Made by a program: the position numbers and the translations under genes
Notes under the pieces: model-generated
Seen by the model: the letters and a program-made list of their open reading frames with translations, nothing else
What the model was told of the DNA's origin: nothing
Database searches by the model: none
DNA from: an uncultured Chloroflexota bacterium
Lineage (GTDB): Bacteria > Chloroflexota > UBA11872
NCBI GenBank assembly: GCA_958296175.1
Contig: OY282448.1
Span: 1,341,899 to 1,405,898, forward strand
Reading direction: 5' to 3'
Length of the DNA: 64,000 bases
Shown here: positions 42,945 to 52,638 of the stretch, piece after piece
Layout of the letters: every line of letters starts with the position of its first letter
How positions within the stretch are numbered: the stretch's first letter is position 1

Positions 42945-45605
42945 GTGGCACAGGAACACGACGACTACGCCCCTGTCGAATACATCCGGCGTCTGACCAC
43001 CAAAGGCCGCCGGGTGTTGTGGAAGGCCGAGGTGGAGGCCGCCATGCGCAAGCATGCCAACGTCGACCCGGTGCACGTGTTGATTGCGATCCTGCGGTCG
43101 CCCCAGACCGCCGGCGCACGGCTGCTGCGCGACGCCGGGGTGGAGCTGGAGACGCTGTGCGCCGCGATTGCCGCCGACCTGACGCCGGGGGACGCCGCCG
43201 CCAGCGGGCGGCGTCCGCTGTCGGCGCAAGGGCGCAACGTGCTGCGCGCCGCCGCCCTGGAAGCGGAACGCATGGGGGTGCGCTTCATTGGCACCGAGCA
43301 TCTGCTGCTGGGCGTGCTGGCCAACGCCGGGCCGCTGAAGTCCGGCGCCTTGTCCACGGCGCGCATCGACTTCCGCAGCGTGCGCCGGCGCGTGGAGGCC
43401 GCTTATCGCCCCGGCACGCCTGGCGGCGGGCGCCGCCGCGGCCGCTCGCGCGTCGGGCGGCGGACACGGCCCCGGCGTGCGCTGGCCGAATACGGCGCCG
43501 ACTTCACCGCCGCCGCGCGCGACGGCAGCCTGGACCCCGTGGTCGGCCGCCTGACCGAGATGGACCGCGCCGTCGAAATCCTGCTGCGGCGCTCCAAGAA
43601 CAACCCCGTGCTGGTGGGCGACGCCGGCGTGGGCAAGACCGCGGTCGTCGAGGGCCTGGCCCAGCGCATCGTGAACGGCGACGTGCCCCAGGAACTCCAG
43701 AACCGCCGCCTGATCTCGCTGAACCTGGCCTCCATGGTCGCGGGCGCCAAATACCGCGGCGAGTTCGAAGAGCGCGTGCAAACCCTCATCGACGAAGTGC
43801 GCGCCAGCGGCGACGTCATCCTGTTCATCGACGAGCTGCACACCGTGATCGGCGCGGGCGGGTCGTCCGGCTCGCTGGACGCCGCCAACATGCTCAAGGG
43901 TCACCTGGCGCGCGGCGACGTGCAGGTAATCGGCGCCACCACCTGGCGCGAATACCGCCGCTACATCGCCGCCGACAAGAGCCTCTCGCGGCGCTTCCAA
44001 CCCATTGACGTGGACGAGCCCAGCGACGACGACTCGATCCAAATCCTGCGCGCGCTGCGGCCCGTCTACGAGGCCTATCACGACGTGCGCGTGCTGGACG
44101 AGGCCCTGGCCGCCGCCGTGCACCTGTCGCGCCGCTACGTCACCACGCGCCAGTTGCCGGACAAGGCCATCGACTTGATGGACGAGGCGGCCGCCAAGGC
44201 CAAAGTCGTCAGGCTGACGCCGCCGCAGCGCATCGTGGAACTGAAGCGGCGCATCCGCGAGCTGGACGCGCAGATCGAGCAGGCGCCCCGCGCGCCGGCC
44301 GACCCCACGACGGCCGTGCCGGCCGACCCCGCGCCGGACGTGCCGCCGGCCGAACCCGCGGCGGACGTGCCGCCGGCCGCCTCGTCGTCCGCACCGTCGG
44401 CCGACTCCGCGCCGGCCGACTCCGCGCCGGCCGCACCGTCCGACCCCGCCGCCGCCGCCGATCACGACCGCCGCCAGGCGCGTGCGCGTGTGGCCGACGA
44501 GCTGCGTGACGAACGGGACGCCTGGCGCGGCGAGATCGACCGCCGCCGCCCCGTGGTCGACCAGCGCCAGATCGCCGCCGTGCTGTCCACCTGGACCGGC
44601 GTGCCGTTGCCGGCGCTGACGGAGGGCGACACCGACCGATTCCTGCGTGTGGAAGACCAGCTGCGCCAGCGCGTAGTCGGCCAGGACGCAGCCCTGCGCG
44701 AACTGGGGCGCTCGCTGCGGCGCGCCATTGCCGGCATGCGCGACCCGCGGCGCCCCATCGGCTCGTTCCTGATGCTGGGCGAGTCGGGCGTGGGCAAAAC
44801 CGAGGCGGCCAAGGCCCTGGCAGAGTTCGTCAACGGCGCCGACGCCAGCCTGGTGCGCGTGGATATGGCCGAACTCTCGGAGTGGCACAACATCTCGCGC
44901 CTCATCGGCGCCCCGCCGGGCTACGTCGGGCACGACGAGGCCGGCGAACTCACCGAAGCGGTGCGCCGCAACCCCTACTCGGTCGTGCTGTTCGACGACG
45001 CGGACAAGGCCCACCCGCGCGCGCTGCAAGTCTTGCTGCAGATCATGGAGTCCGGCCGTTTGACCGACGCCAACGGGCGGGACGTGGACTTCCGCCAGAC
45101 CATCGTGGTAATGACCTCGAATTTTGGCGCCGACCAGATTCTCGGGCCATCCATCGGCTTCGGGTCGTCCACGGCCGCGGCGCAGAGCCACGCCAGATAC
45201 GAAGCCCGCATGCGGGAATTCGCGCGCCGCCGCCTGCCCGGGGAGTTCCTGAATCGCATCGACCGCCTGCTGATCTTCCGGGCGCTGGAAGAAGAAGACA
45301 TCCGCGAGATTGCCCGCCGAACCCTGGCCGCGGCCGCCAGCCGCGCCGAAGACCTGGGCCTGCGCCTGCACGTCGCCTCCCAGGCGCTGGACTACATCGT
45401 GGCGGCCACGCTGGGGCGGCACGCCGGCGCGCGCCCGATCGCCCAGCTGGTGGGCCGGTACGTGGACGAGCCGCTCACCGAGTACGTCATGGACGCGCGC
45501 GAGGCAGGCCGCGAATACGAGCTGCGCGTGGTGGACGGCCGCCCCGCCATCGTGGAAATCACCGCCAGCGGACAGCGTGAAGCCGAGGCGGTCTCCGCCC
45601 CGTAA
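42945..45605 (+). CDS. clpC: ClpC-like AAA+ unfoldase
   Basis: An 886-residue two-ring AAA+ ATPase. Two Clp_N repeats span residues 1-155. AAA1 has Walker A GDAGVGKT near 225, Walker [15 protein letters not shown] near 292 and the Arg-finger region SRRFQP. The middle region contains a Pro/Ala/Asp-rich insert (about 445-505). AAA2 has Walker [15 protein letters not shown] near 611 and a Walker [13 protein letters not shown] near 680, in which the catalytic Glu is Asp. SIGFGSS near 737 sits where ClpC/ClpA carry the IGF/LGF loop that docks ClpP, so a degradation role is likely. GTG at 42945; no clpP is in the window. Confidence 0.9.
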   Translation: MAQEHDDYAPVEYIRRLTTKGRRVLWKAEVEAAMRKHANVDPVHVLIAILRSPQTAGARLLRDAGVELETLCAAIAADLTPGDAAASGRRPLSAQGRNVLRAAALEAERMGVRFIGTEHLLLGVLANAGPLKSGALSTARIDFRSVRRRVEAAYRPGTPGGGRRRGRSRVGRRTRPRRALAEYGADFTAAARDGSLDPVVGRLTEMDRAVEILLRRSKNNPVLVGDAGVGKTAVVEGLAQRIVNGDVPQELQNRRLISLNLASMVAGAKYRGEFEERVQTLIDEVRASGDVILFIDELHTVIGAGGSSGSLDAANMLKGHLARGDVQVIGATTWREYRRYIAADKSLSRRFQPIDVDEPSDDDSIQILRALRPVYEAYHDVRVLDEALAAAVHLSRRYVTTRQLPDKAIDLMDEAAAKAKVVRLTPPQRIVELKRRIRELDAQIEQAPRAPADPTTAVPADPAPDVPPAEPAADVPPAASSSAPSADSAPADSAPAAPSDPAAAADHDRRQARARVADELRDERDAWRGEIDRRRPVVDQRQIAAVLSTWTGVPLPALTEGDTDRFLRVEDQLRQRVVGQDAALRELGRSLRRAIAGMRDPRRPIGSFLMLGESGVGKTEAAKALAEFVNGADASLVRVDMAELSEWHNISRLIGAPPGYVGHDEAGELTEAVRRNPYSVVLFDDADKAHPRALQVLLQIMESGRLTDANGRDVDFRQTIVVMTSNFGADQILGPSIGFGSSTAAAQSHARYEARMREFARRRLPGEFLNRIDRLLIFRALEEEDIREIARRTLAAAASRAEDLGLRLHVASQALDYIVAATLGRHAGARPIAQLVGRYVDEPLTEYVMDAREAGREYELRVVDGRPAIVEITASGQREAEAVSAP

Positions 45606-45611
45606 CCGGCC

Positions 45612-46475
45612 GTGCGGCGCTCCGCCCCGGCGCACGGCCGCGCGCGGCGCGCCGTGACGGGCGGCGGCCGCGCCAACGCCAGCATCGCCCGCCGCGGCCT
45701 GCGCCTGGGCGTGGACGGTCTGCGCACGCTGGGGGTCGGCGTGATTGCCGCGGTGTTTCCGGCCCGCTGCGCCGCCTGCGGCCGCAGCGGCGCCGGCGTC
45801 TGCGCAAGCTGTCTGGCGCTGGCTACGCCGCTGCCGTCCCCGCACTGCCGGCAATGCAACCGCGCGCTGGACTACGGCGACCAGTGCGCGCGCTGCCGCA
45901 GCGAAGACCTGCGCGTGGACCAGATCTTCGCGCGCTACGTCTACGCCCCGCCGCTGAGCGACGCCGTTCAGCGGCTGAAGTACAGCAACAAACGCTACCT
46001 GGCGTCCACGCTGGCCAGCCTGGCGCTGCCGGAGGCGCTGCGCGGCGCTCGGGTCGACGCCATCGTTCCAATCCCGCTGGCGCCTGCGCGCGAGCGGGAC
46101 CGCGGCTACAACCAGAGCCGGCTGCTGGCCGCCAAACTGTCCCCGCGGCTCGGCGCGCCTCTGGACGACCGCCTGTTGATCCGCCAGCGCGACACGCTCC
46201 CCCAAGCCAGGCTGCCCCGTGCGCAGCGCCTCACCAACGTGCGCGGGGCCTTTCGCGCCACCCGCACGGTCGGGGGCGCCCGCATCCTGCTGGTGGACGA
46301 CGTGGCCACGACCGGCGCCACGGTCGACGCCGCGGCCCGCGCCCTCAAGCGCCGCGGCGCAGCCTGGGTCGGCGCTCTGGTCATGGCTCGCCAACCCGAC
46401 CGGGACCACGCCCTGCCCGTCCAGACGCGCGGCCCCGACGCCCGCGCTACTCCCGACGCCACCTTCACCCTCTGA
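45612..46475 (+). CDS. ComF-like amidophosphoribosyltransferase-fold protein
   Basis: A 287-residue ComF family protein. An N-terminal zinc-finger region with FPARCAACGRSGAGVCASC and CRQCN...CARC (residues 50-100) precedes a phosphoribosyltransferase domain with GYNQSRLLAAKL near 165 and the PRPP loop ILLVDDVATTGAT near 230. ComF is needed for DNA uptake in competent bacteria, though many homologues are uncharacterised. GTG at 45612 starts 6 bases after the ClpC stop. Confidence 0.85.
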   Translation: MRRSAPAHGRARRAVTGGGRANASIARRGLRLGVDGLRTLGVGVIAAVFPARCAACGRSGAGVCASCLALATPLPSPHCRQCNRALDYGDQCARCRSEDLRVDQIFARYVYAPPLSDAVQRLKYSNKRYLASTLASLALPEALRGARVDAIVPIPLAPARERDRGYNQSRLLAAKLSPRLGAPLDDRLLIRQRDTLPQARLPRAQRLTNVRGAFRATRTVGGARILLVDDVATTGATVDAAARALKRRGAAWVGALVMARQPDRDHALPVQTRGPDARATPDATFTL

Positions 46476-46516
46476 CCTCCGACGCCCCCCAATCTCCAAT
46501 CCACGCCCCCCGCTGA

Positions 46517-46522
46517 TATACT
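46517..46522 (+). promoter_or_regulatory. Candidate -10 box upstream of accD
   Basis: TATACT in GATATACTCCC, 70 bases before the accD start. No clear -35 is visible; CAATCTCCAATCC occupies the -35 zone. Confidence 0.35.
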
Positions 46523-46592
46523 CCCCCGTCATGCCCGGTCCAGAAGGTGCACGCCCTTCTGGCCGTTTCTTCTATGGCAAGGGGACGCGTCG

Positions 46593-47495
46593 TTGGCGCC
46601 GTTCGAGGCTCGCGGCCGGGCACGAGGTCACCCCGACGTTCCCGTCGACCTCTGGGTCACCTGCCGCAAGTGCGGAACCATGCACTACCGCCCAGAGTTC
46701 GAGGCCTCGCTGCGCGTCTGCCCGGCCTGCAACTACCACGACCGCATGACCGCCGCCGAGCGCATCGCTCTGCTCCTGGACGATCCGCCCAGCTTCCGCG
46801 AGCTGGACGCCGAGGTCACCGCCGCCGACCCGCTGGAATTCCAACGCCCCAGCGGGTCCTACCCCGACCGCGTGGCCAAGGCGCGCGCCTTGACCACGCG
46901 CAACGAGGCCGTCGTCTGCGGCGCCGGCAGCCTGGGCGGGCGCACCGTCGCGCTCGGCGTCATGGAGTTCGGCTTCATCGCCGGCAGCATGGGCGGCGCC
47001 ACCGGCGAGAAGATCACCCGCCTCTTCGAATACGCCCTGCGCCGCCGCCTCCCAGTCGTCACCGTCACGGCGTCCGGCGGCGCGCGCCAGGACGAAGGCC
47101 TGTTCGCACTGATGCAGATGGCGCGCACCACGGCCGCCGCCGCCCGCCTGGGCGAAGCCGGCCTGCCCTACGTCTGCGTGATGGCCGACCCCACCCTGGC
47201 CGGCGTAACCGCCAGCTTTGCCGCCGTGGCCGACGTCATCATCGGCGAGCCCGGCGCCACCATCCGCTTCGCCGGCTCGCGCGTGGTGCAGGGCACGCTG
47301 CGCCGCCGCGCGCCCGTGGAAGATCACACCGCCGAGTGGGTGCAGCAGCAGGGCATGATCGACCTGGTCGTGGCCCGCCGCGAACTGCGCCGCACCGTCG
47401 CCCGCGTCATCGCCGCCCTGGCGCCGCATCCAGCGCCCGCCCACGCGCCGTCCCCGCCGCCCCGCCCAGCCGCTTCGCCGGCCGCGCGCGTCTGA
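46593..47495 (+). CDS. accD: Acetyl-CoA carboxylase carboxyltransferase beta subunit
   Basis: A 300-residue subunit of the enzyme making malonyl-CoA for fatty acid synthesis. The N-terminal zinc ribbon uses Cys24, Cys27, Cys43 and Cys46 (VTCRKCGTMHYRPEFEASLR, CPAC). The crotonase-fold body follows (GVMEFGFIAGSMGGATGEKI, SGGARQDEGLFALMQMA, AGVTASFA). A Pro/Ala/Arg tail replaces the usual C-terminus. TTG at 46593 is chosen because AAGGGG lies 8 bases upstream. It is followed 13 bases later by accA, the usual partner. Confidence 0.92.
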   Translation: MAPFEARGRARGHPDVPVDLWVTCRKCGTMHYRPEFEASLRVCPACNYHDRMTAAERIALLLDDPPSFRELDAEVTAADPLEFQRPSGSYPDRVAKARALTTRNEAVVCGAGSLGGRTVALGVMEFGFIAGSMGGATGEKITRLFEYALRRRLPVVTVTASGGARQDEGLFALMQMARTTAAAARLGEAGLPYVCVMADPTLAGVTASFAAVADVIIGEPGATIRFAGSRVVQGTLRRRAPVEDHTAEWVQQQGMIDLVVARRELRRTVARVIAALAPHPAPAHAPSPPPRPAASPAARV

Positions 47496-47508
47496 GCGGG
47501 GCGGCCGC

Positions 47509-48474
47509 ATGCTCGACTTCGAACATCCCCTCGACGACCTGCGCGCGCGCATCGACGCGCTGGAGCGCGACGCCGAGGCCGACCCCAACTCCGACATCAC
47601 CCGCGAGCTGGCCATCCTGCAGCTCGAACTGGAAGCCCGCACCGCCGACCTCTTCGCCAACCTGACCCCCTGGCAGCGCGTCCAGCTGGCCCGCCATCCC
47701 CAGCGGCCCCACACGCTGGACTTCATCGAACGCCTGTGCTCCGAGTTCATCGAGCTGCACGGCGACCGGCGCTATGGCGACGACCCCGCCATCACGGCCG
47801 GCCTGGCCTCCGTCGGCGGCCGCAGCGTGGTCGTGGCCGGCCACCAGAAAGGCCGCACCACCGCCGACAACGTGAAACGCAACTTCGGCATGGCCCACCC
47901 CGAAGGCCTGCGCAAAGCCCTGCGCCTGTTCGACATGGCCGAACGCTTCGGCCTGCCCGTGCTCACCTTTCTGGACACGCCCGGCGCCAGCCCCACGCTC
48001 CAGGACGAGGAGCGCGGCCAGTCCTGGGCCATCGCCGAAAACATGGCGCGCCTGGCCAGGCTGCGCACGCCCGTCATCGTCATCGTCATCGGCGAAGGCG
48101 GCAGCGGCGGCGCACTTGCGTTGGGCGTCGGCGACCGCGTGCTCATGCTGGAACACGCCGTCTACTCCGTCGCCTCGCCCGAAGCCGCCGCCGCCATCAT
48201 CTGGCGCGACTCCAAACACGCCCCCGACGCGGCCGCCGCGCTGCGCCTCACCGCCCCCGACCTGCTGCGCGCCGGCCTCATCGACCGCGTGGTTCCCGAA
48301 CCCGACGGCGGCGCACACCGCGACTACGACACCGCCGCCGCCAACCTCGCCAACGAACTCACCCCTCTCCTCGACGACCTCTGCGCGCACGACCCCGACG
48401 ACCTCGTCCACGCCCGCTACCAAAAGTTCCGCGCCATGGGCGAGTTCACGCAGGCACCCGCCGCAACCAGTTGA
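47509..48474 (+). CDS. accA: Acetyl-CoA carboxylase carboxyltransferase alpha subunit
   Basis: A 321-residue partner of AccD. Family motifs are FEHPLDDLRARIDALE at the N-terminus, FIELHGDRRYGDDPAITAGL, VVVAGHQKGRTTADNVKRNF near residue 103, LTFLDTPGASPTLQDEERGQ and GEGGSGGALALGVGDRVLML near 200. The length is typical. AccD and AccA form the alpha2beta2 carboxyltransferase; the biotin carboxylase and carrier genes are not in the window. Confidence 0.95.
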   Translation: MLDFEHPLDDLRARIDALERDAEADPNSDITRELAILQLELEARTADLFANLTPWQRVQLARHPQRPHTLDFIERLCSEFIELHGDRRYGDDPAITAGLASVGGRSVVVAGHQKGRTTADNVKRNFGMAHPEGLRKALRLFDMAERFGLPVLTFLDTPGASPTLQDEERGQSWAIAENMARLARLRTPVIVIVIGEGGSGGALALGVGDRVLMLEHAVYSVASPEAAAAIIWRDSKHAPDAAAALRLTAPDLLRAGLIDRVVPEPDGGAHRDYDTAAANLANELTPLLDDLCAHDPDDLVHARYQKFRAMGEFTQAPAATS

Positions 48475-48529
48475 GCTCCCTCCCGCCGCCCCCGCGGTCC
48501 AACACCCGCCGCCGACCCGCACGAGAACG

Positions 48530-51500
48530 ATGCCTGACTTCTTCGCCCAACCCGTCCTGAACTCGCCCTACGACTACCCAACCAGCCATTGGGAGATCGA
48601 CGACGACGGCCAGCCCACCAACCGAATCATCCCGGGCCGCCGCGCCGCCAACTACGTCACCCCAGTCCCCCTCCCGCGCCGCCGCAGCGGCGCCGAGGAA
48701 CAGCGCCCGCTCGTCATGGACGAAGGCCAGGGCCTGTCGGACGAGCGGCAGCAATACGACCCGATGCCCATCATCGCCTCGCTGCGGCAGCGCGTGGACG
48801 AATGGCGCAAAATCCAAGACCACCGCCAGTGGCGCGTCACGCCCGAAACCGCCCGCCTGCTCCAGCACTGGCGGAACCACCGCTTCAGCGGCGTGCGCCC
48901 CTTCTTCTGCCAGGTCGAAGCGCTGGAAACGCTCATCTGGCTCACCGAAGTCGCTCCCAGTTCGGGCAGACAGAGCGAGGTCATCCGCCAGCACCTGCAA
49001 GGCGCAAACGCCCAGGCCAACCCCGGCCTCGGCCGCCTGGCGCTCAAACTGGCCACCGGCGCAGGCAAAACCACCATCATGGCCATGCTAATCGCCTGGC
49101 AAACCGTCAACGCCGTGCGGCGCCCCAGCAGCATCAACTTCACCCGCGGCTTCCTGGTCGTCACGCCCGGCATCACCATCCGCGACCGCCTGCGCGTGCT
49201 TCAGCCCAACGACCCCGACAGCTACTACAAAAGCCGCGAGCTCGCGCCGCCCGACATGCTCCCCGACCTGCACAAAGCCCGCATCGTCATCACCAACTAC
49301 CACGCCTTCAAGCGGCGCGAAACCCTGAGCCTTTCCAAAGGCGGGCGCGACTTGCTGCGCGGACGCAGCGGCCCCGACGTGCGCACCCAGGAAACCGAAG
49401 GCCAGATGCTCCAGCGCGTGATGCCCGACCTGCTGAACATGCGCAGCATCCTGGCCATCAACGACGAGGCGCACCACTGTTACCGGCAGCGCCCCGCCGA
49501 CCAGGACGCCGAAGGCAAACTCAGCGGCGACGACCTCAGCGAGGCCAAACACAACCGCGAAGCCGCCCGCCTCTGGATTTCAGGCCTGGAAGCCGTCCAC
49601 CGCAAGCTCGGCCTGCGGCGCGTCATCGACCTTTCCGCCACTCCCTTCTTCCTGCGCGGCTCCGGCTACGCCGAGGGCACGCTCTTTCCCTGGACTATGA
49701 GCGACTTCTCGCTGCTGGACGCCATCGAATGCGGCATCGTCAAACTGCCGCGCGTGCCCGTTGCCGACAACGTGCCCGGCCCCGACATGCCCATGCTGCG
49801 GGACCTGTGGAAACACATCCGTTCGGACATGCCCAAAAGCGGGCGCGCCCGCGCTGGCCGGCTCGACCCGCAGCGCCTGCCCACGCTGCTCAAGAGCGCG
49901 CTCGACGCGCTTTACGGGCATTACGAGCAAACCTTCCAGCTGTGGCGGGAGGCCGGCATCGAAACGCCGCCCTGCTTCATCATCGTTTGCAACAACACCT
50001 CCACGTCCAAACTTATCCATGATTACGTCGCCGGCTACGTCAGCTCCCAACCCAACGGCGCCGCGGCCAACGATCCCGCGCCCGACGCGCCCGCCAGCGT
50101 CGTCCCGGGTCGTCTCGAACTCTTTCGCAACTTCGATGCCAACGGCGCGCGCCTGCCGCGCCCGCGCACCCTGCTGATCGACAGCCGCCAGCTCGAGTCC
50201 GGCGATGCGCTGGACCGCAACTTCCGCAGACTTGCCGCCGACGAAATCGAACGCTTCCGCCGCGACATCGTCGAACGCACCGGCGACCGCGCCCAGGCCG
50301 AACGCATTTCCGACCAGGACCTGCTGCGCGAAGTCATGAACACCGTCGGCAAACCCGGCCGTTTGGGCGAATCCATCCGCTGCGTGGTCTCGGTCGCCAT
50401 GCTCACCGAAGGTTGGGACGCCAACACCGTCACCCACGTGCTGGGCGTGCGCGCCTTCGGCGCCCAGCTGCTCTGCGAGCAAGCCGTCGGCCGCGCCCTG
50501 CGCCGCCAGTCCTACGAGACCAACCAGGACGGCCTGCTGGAGGTCGAATACGCCGACGTGCTCGGCATTCCGTTCGACTTCACCGCCAAACCCGTCGTCG
50601 TCGATCCACCGCCGCCGCGCCGCACCGTCCACGTGCACGCGGTCGTCCCAGACCGCGACGCCTGCGAAATCCGCTTCCCGCGCGTGTATGGCTACCGCGT
50701 AGACCTGCCCGGCGAGCGTTTGGGAGCCAAGTTCACCCGGGACTCCACGCTGGAACTGACCCCGGGCCTGGTCGGCCCCACCATCACGCGCAACCAGGGC
50801 TTCATCGGCGAAGGCGTTGACCTCACCGTCGACCACTTGGACGACGTGCGGCGGGCCACGCTCGAATACCACCTGACCAGTCACCTGCTGCACGAAAAGT
50901 GGCGCGACGCCAGCGGCGCGCCCATGCTCCACCTCTTCGGCCAGCTCCGCCAGATCGTGCGCCAGTGGCTAGACCAGCACCTGCGCTGCGCGGGCGGCGC
51001 CAGACCCGCGCAATTGCTCTACCGCGAGCTGGCCGACCGCGCCTGCCAGCGCATCACCGACGCCGTCGTCCGCCGCTCCGCCAGCCGCCAGAACGTCGTC
51101 CGCGCCGTGCTGGACGCCTACAATCCCGCCGGTTCCACGCGCTTTGTCAACTTCCGCACCTCCAAGAGCAGCCGCTGGCAGACCGACCCGCGCCGCTGCC
51201 ACGTCAACTGGGCCGTCTGCGACAGCGAGTGGGAGACGGAGTTCTGCCGCGTGCTGGAGAGCAACCCCCGCGTTGCGGCCTACGTCAAGAACCAGGCCCT
51301 CGGCTTCGAGGTCCCCTACACCAGCGCCGGCGCCGCCCGCCGCTACCTGCCCGACTTCATCCTGCGCGTAGACGACGGCCGCGTCGACGCGCAGGGGGAC
51401 CCCGACCTGCTGAACCTGGTCGTAGAAATCAAGGGCTACCGCGGCGAGGACGCCAAGGAGAAAGCCGCCGCCATGGCCGACTACTGGATCCCCGCCGTCA

Positions 51501-51592
51501 ACCACCTGCGCAGCTTCGGCCGCTGGACCTTCGCCGAGCTCACCAACCCCCACACCCTGCCCGAAGACCTAACCGCCGCCCTCACCCCCTGA
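48530..51592 (+). CDS. Type III-like restriction endonuclease subunit (BPTD_3080 type)
   Basis: A 1,020-residue SF2 helicase-nuclease. Helicase motifs: Walker A LATGAGKTTIMAML near residue 180, DEAH-type INDEAHH near 311, SAT motif LSATPFF near 368 and motif VI QAVGRALRRQ near 650. The C-terminus has a PD-(D/E)xK nuclease core: YLPDFILRVDD near 940 and LVVEIKGYRG near 966. This arrangement is that of the large Res subunit of type III-like restriction systems, which cuts unmodified DNA only together with a cognate Mod. The methyltransferase at 53922 is the obvious partner, 2.3 kb downstream across four small genes. The start at 48530 is clean; the gene ends within CCCTCACCCCCTGA. Confidence 0.85.
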   Translation: MPDFFAQPVLNSPYDYPTSHWEIDDDGQPTNRIIPGRRAANYVTPVPLPRRRSGAEEQRPLVMDEGQGLSDERQQYDPMPIIASLRQRVDEWRKIQDHRQWRVTPETARLLQHWRNHRFSGVRPFFCQVEALETLIWLTEVAPSSGRQSEVIRQHLQGANAQANPGLGRLALKLATGAGKTTIMAMLIAWQTVNAVRRPSSINFTRGFLVVTPGITIRDRLRVLQPNDPDSYYKSRELAPPDMLPDLHKARIVITNYHAFKRRETLSLSKGGRDLLRGRSGPDVRTQETEGQMLQRVMPDLLNMRSILAINDEAHHCYRQRPADQDAEGKLSGDDLSEAKHNREAARLWISGLEAVHRKLGLRRVIDLSATPFFLRGSGYAEGTLFPWTMSDFSLLDAIECGIVKLPRVPVADNVPGPDMPMLRDLWKHIRSDMPKSGRARAGRLDPQRLPTLLKSALDALYGHYEQTFQLWREAGIETPPCFIIVCNNTSTSKLIHDYVAGYVSSQPNGAAANDPAPDAPASVVPGRLELFRNFDANGARLPRPRTLLIDSRQLESGDALDRNFRRLAADEIERFRRDIVERTGDRAQAERISDQDLLREVMNTVGKPGRLGESIRCVVSVAMLTEGWDANTVTHVLGVRAFGAQLLCEQAVGRALRRQSYETNQDGLLEVEYADVLGIPFDFTAKPVVVDPPPPRRTVHVHAVVPDRDACEIRFPRVYGYRVDLPGERLGAKFTRDSTLELTPGLVGPTITRNQGFIGEGVDLTVDHLDDVRRATLEYHLTSHLLHEKWRDASGAPMLHLFGQLRQIVRQWLDQHLRCAGGARPAQLLYRELADRACQRITDAVVRRSASRQNVVRAVLDAYNPAGSTRFVNFRTSKSSRWQTDPRRCHVNWAVCDSEWETEFCRVLESNPRVAAYVKNQALGFEVPYTSAGAARRYLPDFILRVDDGRVDAQGDPDLLNLVVEIKGYRGEDAKEKAAAMADYWIPAVNHLRSFGRWTFAELTNPHTLPEDLTAALTP

Positions 51593-51930
51593 ACACCACC
51601 CCGCCCCCGCCTTCGAAGCCGCTGTCAGTGCTCGCCCCTGGGCCGCGATCACCCCTGACCAACGCCCCGCCCCCCCCCCACACCCCCGTCCGAACCGCCC
51701 CCACCCCCTCCCCGCCCTCTCTTTCCCCTCTCCCCGCGCCGCGGGGAGAGGGTTAGGGTGAGGGGCGGCCACCCGCGCCTCTTCACGACCCCCCGCCCCC
51801 GCTGTAGAATCCCCTGCGGGGAAGTACCCAGCAACGCGGTGACACAACCCCGCGAGGCGGTGCTGGGTGCACGGACTGGGTCAAGAGTGCCCCAGCAACA
51901 CAAGGAGGGGCCCCGCAGGGAGGGACGGCC
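51593..51930. repeat. Family A palindrome before the small-protein/protease pair
   Basis: A 338-bp gap. 51724-51764 is a family A element (CCTCTCCCCGCG/CGCGGGGAGAGG plus TTAGGGTGAGGGG), identical over about 45 bp to the copy at 6313. CTGTAGAATCCCC near 51802 is a weak -10 candidate. AAGGAGGGG and GGGAGGG precede the next ATG. Confidence 0.75.
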
Positions 51931-52179
51931 ATGGCCAAGCTGTCACAGGAGATCGCCGCCTACGAACGGCGGCGCAGCGAGATCGAAATGGACTACTTCG
52001 GCAGGTGGATCGTCATGCACGACGAAAAGCTGATCGGCGATTACGAATCGTTCGAGGACGCCGCCGAGGTCGCCGTGGAGAAGTTCGGCCGCGGCCCCTA
52101 CCTGATCCGACAGGCTGGCGCGCCGCCGTTGACCTTGCCGGCCTCGTTGATGTATCGGCCAGTGCATGCCGACAGCTGA
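51931..52179 (+). CDS. Small conserved protein, paralogue of 57534-57782
   Basis: An 82-residue protein: a charged N-terminal helix (MAKLSQEIAAYERRRSEIE), then YFGRWIVMHDEKLIGDYESF, FEDAAEVAVEKFGRGPYLIR and a Pro-rich end. The F.G.W.V....LIG.Y.SFE.A pattern resembles DUF5678-like sequences (short 'carries out, calls a gene product in its vicinity' type), but I cannot confirm that. It overlaps the aspartic protease gene by 14 bases, so the pair is translationally coupled. A paralogue with the same core, without a protease, lies at 57534. Confidence 0.7.
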   Translation: MAKLSQEIAAYERRRSEIEMDYFGRWIVMHDEKLIGDYESFEDAAEVAVEKFGRGPYLIRQAGAPPLTLPASLMYRPVHADS

Positions 52180-52609
52180 GTGCGGGTTCGAGAACTCCCC
52201 GGCCGGGCTTCTGCTCTATGGGCCGACGCTCCCGGTCCAGATAGGCTTCGACCCGGAGTACCGGCTAGCTCTTGACCGCCCGCCGGATTTGCCAACTAAC
52301 CCGTATCCGGCGTTGGTGGATACGGGCGCGACTGCGAGTTGCATCGATTCCGCACTTGCCGTGGATCTTAAGCTTCCGGTCGTCGATCGCCGGAGCATGG
52401 CGGGTGTTGGCGGAAAGGCTGAGTTCAACATCCATCTCGCACAAATCTACATCCCGCTTCTGGACTTCACGATCCGCGGCGGGTTCGCCGGCGTTCATCT
52501 GATCGCTGGTGGACAGCCTCACTACGCACTCATTGGCAGAACCTTCCTGCGTTACTTCCGAATGACCTACGACGGCCGCACCGGTGTCGTCACCCTCAGC
52601 AACGACTAG
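52166..52609 (+). CDS. Retropepsin-like aspartic protease
   Basis: A 147-residue protein with one aspartic-protease active-site motif, ALVDTGATASCID (Asp52-Thr-Gly), preceded by a strand and followed by the HIGRTF-type motif YALIGRTFLRYFRM near residue 117. This is the single-domain retropepsin-like arrangement, active as a homodimer. In bacteria such proteases are often encoded beside a small partner protein of unknown function. Here that partner (51931) overlaps the start by 14 bases. The substrate and a link to restriction are unknown. GC content seems slightly lower than in flanking genes. Confidence 0.8.
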   Translation: MPTAECGFENSPAGLLLYGPTLPVQIGFDPEYRLALDRPPDLPTNPYPALVDTGATASCIDSALAVDLKLPVVDRRSMAGVGGKAEFNIHLAQIYIPLLDFTIRGGFAGVHLIAGGQPHYALIGRTFLRYFRMTYDGRTGVVTLSND

Positions 52610-52638
52610 ATGCGGTTCGGAAAGCGACAACCGCCCGT

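Noticed and set aside
42180..46532. A 1,450-codon minus-strand frame opposite the ClpC-like gene, ComF and the small membrane protein
   Set aside because: It is an antisense shadow of GC-rich coding DNA: no family motifs and Gln/His/Arg-rich composition. Only its last 120 codons (FmdB protein) are real.
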